A stretch of DNA of 43,210 bases from Prolixibacteraceae bacterium (GTDB lineage: Bacteria > Bacteroidota > Bacteroidia > Bacteroidales > Prolixibacteraceae). Below are positions 41,962 through 43,210 of this stretch, one piece after another. The stretch is from contig JANQII010000346.1 in the NCBI GenBank assembly GCA_028282195.1, forward strand, positions 1 to 43,210. Direction: 5' to 3'. The position numbers and the translations under genes are program-made. The notes under the pieces are model-generated. The model searched no databases. It saw only the letters and a program-made list of their open reading frames with translations, and had not been told where the DNA came from. Each line of letters starts with the position of its first letter. The first letter of the stretch is position 1.

Positions 41962-42918
41962 ATGAAAATTGTAGTACTTGATGGCTTTACGTTGAACCCT
42001 GGTGATTTGAGTTGGGATCAATTGGATGAACTTGGAGAATTAACAGTTTATGACCGAACAAAAAAAGAAGAAACAATAGATCGAATTGCTCAGGCTGAAG
42101 CAATTTTCACCAATAAAGTAATTATTGATGCCAGGGTAATTAAAGCTTCACCAAATCTAAAATATATTGGAGTTCTGGCCACGGGCTACAACGTAGTAGA
42201 TTTGAATGCTGCAAAAAAAGCAGGTATTGTGGTTACCAATATCCCGGCTTATAGTACGGATTCTGTAGCTCAGATGGTATTTGCACATATTCTGAATATT
42301 ACGCAAAGGGTAGGGCTTCATGCGAATCGTGTATCTGACGGTGATTGGTCAAAAAGTATTGATTTTAGTTTCTCGTTAAGCCCTCAGGTTGAATTGAAAG
42401 GCAAAACACTTGGCGTTATTGGTTTTGGGAAAATTGGACGCAAAGTAGCTGAATTGGGGCATGCATTCGGGATGAATGTTATTTTTCAGAATCGCTCTGT
42501 AAAAAAGGATGTTCCCGAATATTTCAAACAGTGTTCGTTAAAAGAAGTATTGGAGAACTCGGATGTGTTAAGCATAAATTGTCCGTTAACTGATGAAAAT
42601 GCAGGCTTTATCAACAAACTATCGCTTTCGCTGATGAAAAAAACAGCAATACTAATCAACACAGGTCGTGGCCCACTGATTAATGAGCAGGATTTGGCAG
42701 ATGCATTAAATTCCGGCAAACTTGCTGCTGCAGGATTGGATGTACTGTCAACTGAGCCGCCAAAACAAGATAACCCTTTAATTACAGCAAAGAATTGTTT
42801 TATTACGCCTCATATAGCCTGGGCTACAAAAGAGGCACGCTTAAGGTTAATGCACATTGCTACATCCAACCTAAAAGCCTTTCAGGAAGGAGTTCCTGAT
42901 AATATTGTAAACAGTTAA
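41962..42918 (+). CDS. D-2-hydroxyacid dehydrogenase (glycerate/hydroxypyruvate reductase-like)
   Basis: 318 aa from ATG 41962; an earlier in-frame Met adds ten unlikely residues. It reduces 2-keto acids to D-2-hydroxyacids with NAD(P)H. The substrate domain has IGVLATGYNVVDLNAAKKAG (about 73-92). The Rossmann motif is GVIGFGKIGRKVAELG (about 155-170). The catalytic residues follow as Arg in INTGRGPLINEQDL, Glu in LDVLSTEPP, and His in TPHIAWAT. No operon partners are seen. The exact substrate (glycerate, hydroxypyruvate, phenylpyruvate) is open; the TPHIAWAT ending is common in HprA-like glycerate dehydrogenases. Confidence 0.9.
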   Translation: MKIVVLDGFTLNPGDLSWDQLDELGELTVYDRTKKEETIDRIAQAEAIFTNKVIIDARVIKASPNLKYIGVLATGYNVVDLNAAKKAGIVVTNIPAYSTDSVAQMVFAHILNITQRVGLHANRVSDGDWSKSIDFSFSLSPQVELKGKTLGVIGFGKIGRKVAELGHAFGMNVIFQNRSVKKDVPEYFKQCSLKEVLENSDVLSINCPLTDENAGFINKLSLSLMKKTAILINTGRGPLINEQDLADALNSGKLAAAGLDVLSTEPPKQDNPLITAKNCFITPHIAWATKEARLRLMHIATSNLKAFQEGVPDNIVNS

Positions 42919-42940
42919 TTGAAAATAGGCTGTCAGATTT

Positions 42941-43210
42941 TGTTTTCCAGTTAAATGGTTAAAACCTCCGAACCCAATCCGGAGCAGGCCCTGCAAACTT
43001 GCCTGACGGCAGTCAGGTTTCATCGCAGCTACTTTAGTTTCTATAAACCTTATATATGCCGGAAGAAGCCTGCCTGCCCTTTAGGCAGGGAAGCTTGAAG
43101 TTGGAAGTGTGATGATCTCAAATACTTCCAGCTTCGGACTTCGAGCTTCCAACATGATGTTCAAAAAGCTCACGAATTTCCTGTCTGCCGAACAGGCAGG
43201 CATTCGTTAA
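42941..43210. repeat. Cluster of REP-like palindromes, family E copy 2
   Basis: No gene is seen in the last ~290 bases. Three hairpins share a GCCTG/CAGGC core: CCTGAC-GGCA-GTCAGG (about 43002-43017), CCTGCC-CTTTA-GGCAGG (about 43073-43089) and CCTG-TCTGCCGAA-CAGG (about 43180-43196). Between them lies CTATAAACCTTATATATGCC (43041-43060) and an inverted pair GAAGTTGGAAGT / ACTTCCAGCTTC. The ATATGCC...CTTCCAGCTTC layout is shared with 28440-28560. Confidence 0.6.

Noticed and set aside
1-43210. tRNA, rRNA or known riboswitches
   Set aside because: I found no cloverleaf-type sequence, rRNA segment or recognisable riboswitch aptamer by eye; weak ones could be missed without a covariance search.

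Overview
The window looks like a chromosomal segment of an AT-rich Bacteroidota bacterium. The most likely placement is a marine or sediment Bacteroidales/Marinilabiliales (Prolixibacteraceae-like) polysaccharide degrader. The evidence is the protein families present (DUF6261, DUF4270, DUF5777, DUF4907, DUF6786, IS982 and IS1182 transposases, a fucI/fucP/GntR fucose cluster, LytS/LytTR), a near absence of Shine-Dalgarno sites, and several TTTG ... TAnnTTTG promoters of the Bacteroidota housekeeping type. The taxonomic placement below phylum is an inference.

Layout. (1) 1-4200: a short element with IS982-type ends, a strong terminator, then three secreted glycosidases on the + strand: a GH29 alpha-L-fucosidase, a GH16 endo-glycanase and a GH43/GH117-like beta-propeller enzyme. 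(2) 4200-11900: a gene-poor accessory island. It carries an IS1182 transposase remnant, dispersed REP-like repeats, a PLD-family nuclease-like gene, a putative small RNA with its own promoter and terminator, a DUF3800 gene with a possible BECR-fold partner, a type IIG restriction-modification gene reduced to its two ends, DUF6261, an intact IS982 element, a 42-bp hairpin minisatellite, a probable four-helix-bundle protein, and an IS1182-ended MITE. (3) 12000-21130: an MDR oxidoreductase divergent from an HxlR regulator, a sulfatase, a TonB-dependent receptor, slyD, aroC, a DUF134 regulator and a dicarboxylate symporter. (4) 21276-26944: the fucose cluster (fucI, a DUF6786 lipoprotein, fucP, a GntR/LacI-type regulator). 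(5) 27099-31516: an AAA_14/DUF4143 ATPase with a possible 32-residue membrane peptide upstream, an alpha/beta hydrolase, and a YceI-DUF5777-Rieske operon. (6) 31674-37646: sucA-sucB and a LytS/LytTR two-component pair. (7) 37643-42918: a FadL-like outer-membrane protein with a DUF4270 lipoprotein, a Kelch lipoprotein with DUF4907, and a D-2-hydroxyacid dehydrogenase. The window ends in a cluster of palindromic repeats.

How the genes may work together. The GH29, GH16, propeller glycosidase and sulfatase suggest breakdown of a sulfated, fucose-containing algal or animal glycan. Released fucose would be imported by FucP and isomerised by FucI under control of the GntR-type regulator. The fuculokinase and fuculose-1-phosphate aldolase are not in the window, and neither is a SusC/SusD pair. 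The parts most worth following up are in the 4.2-12 kb island: the small RNA abutting a possible toxin-like gene, the internally deleted type IIG gene with its still-intact downstream partners, and several unexplained repeat families.
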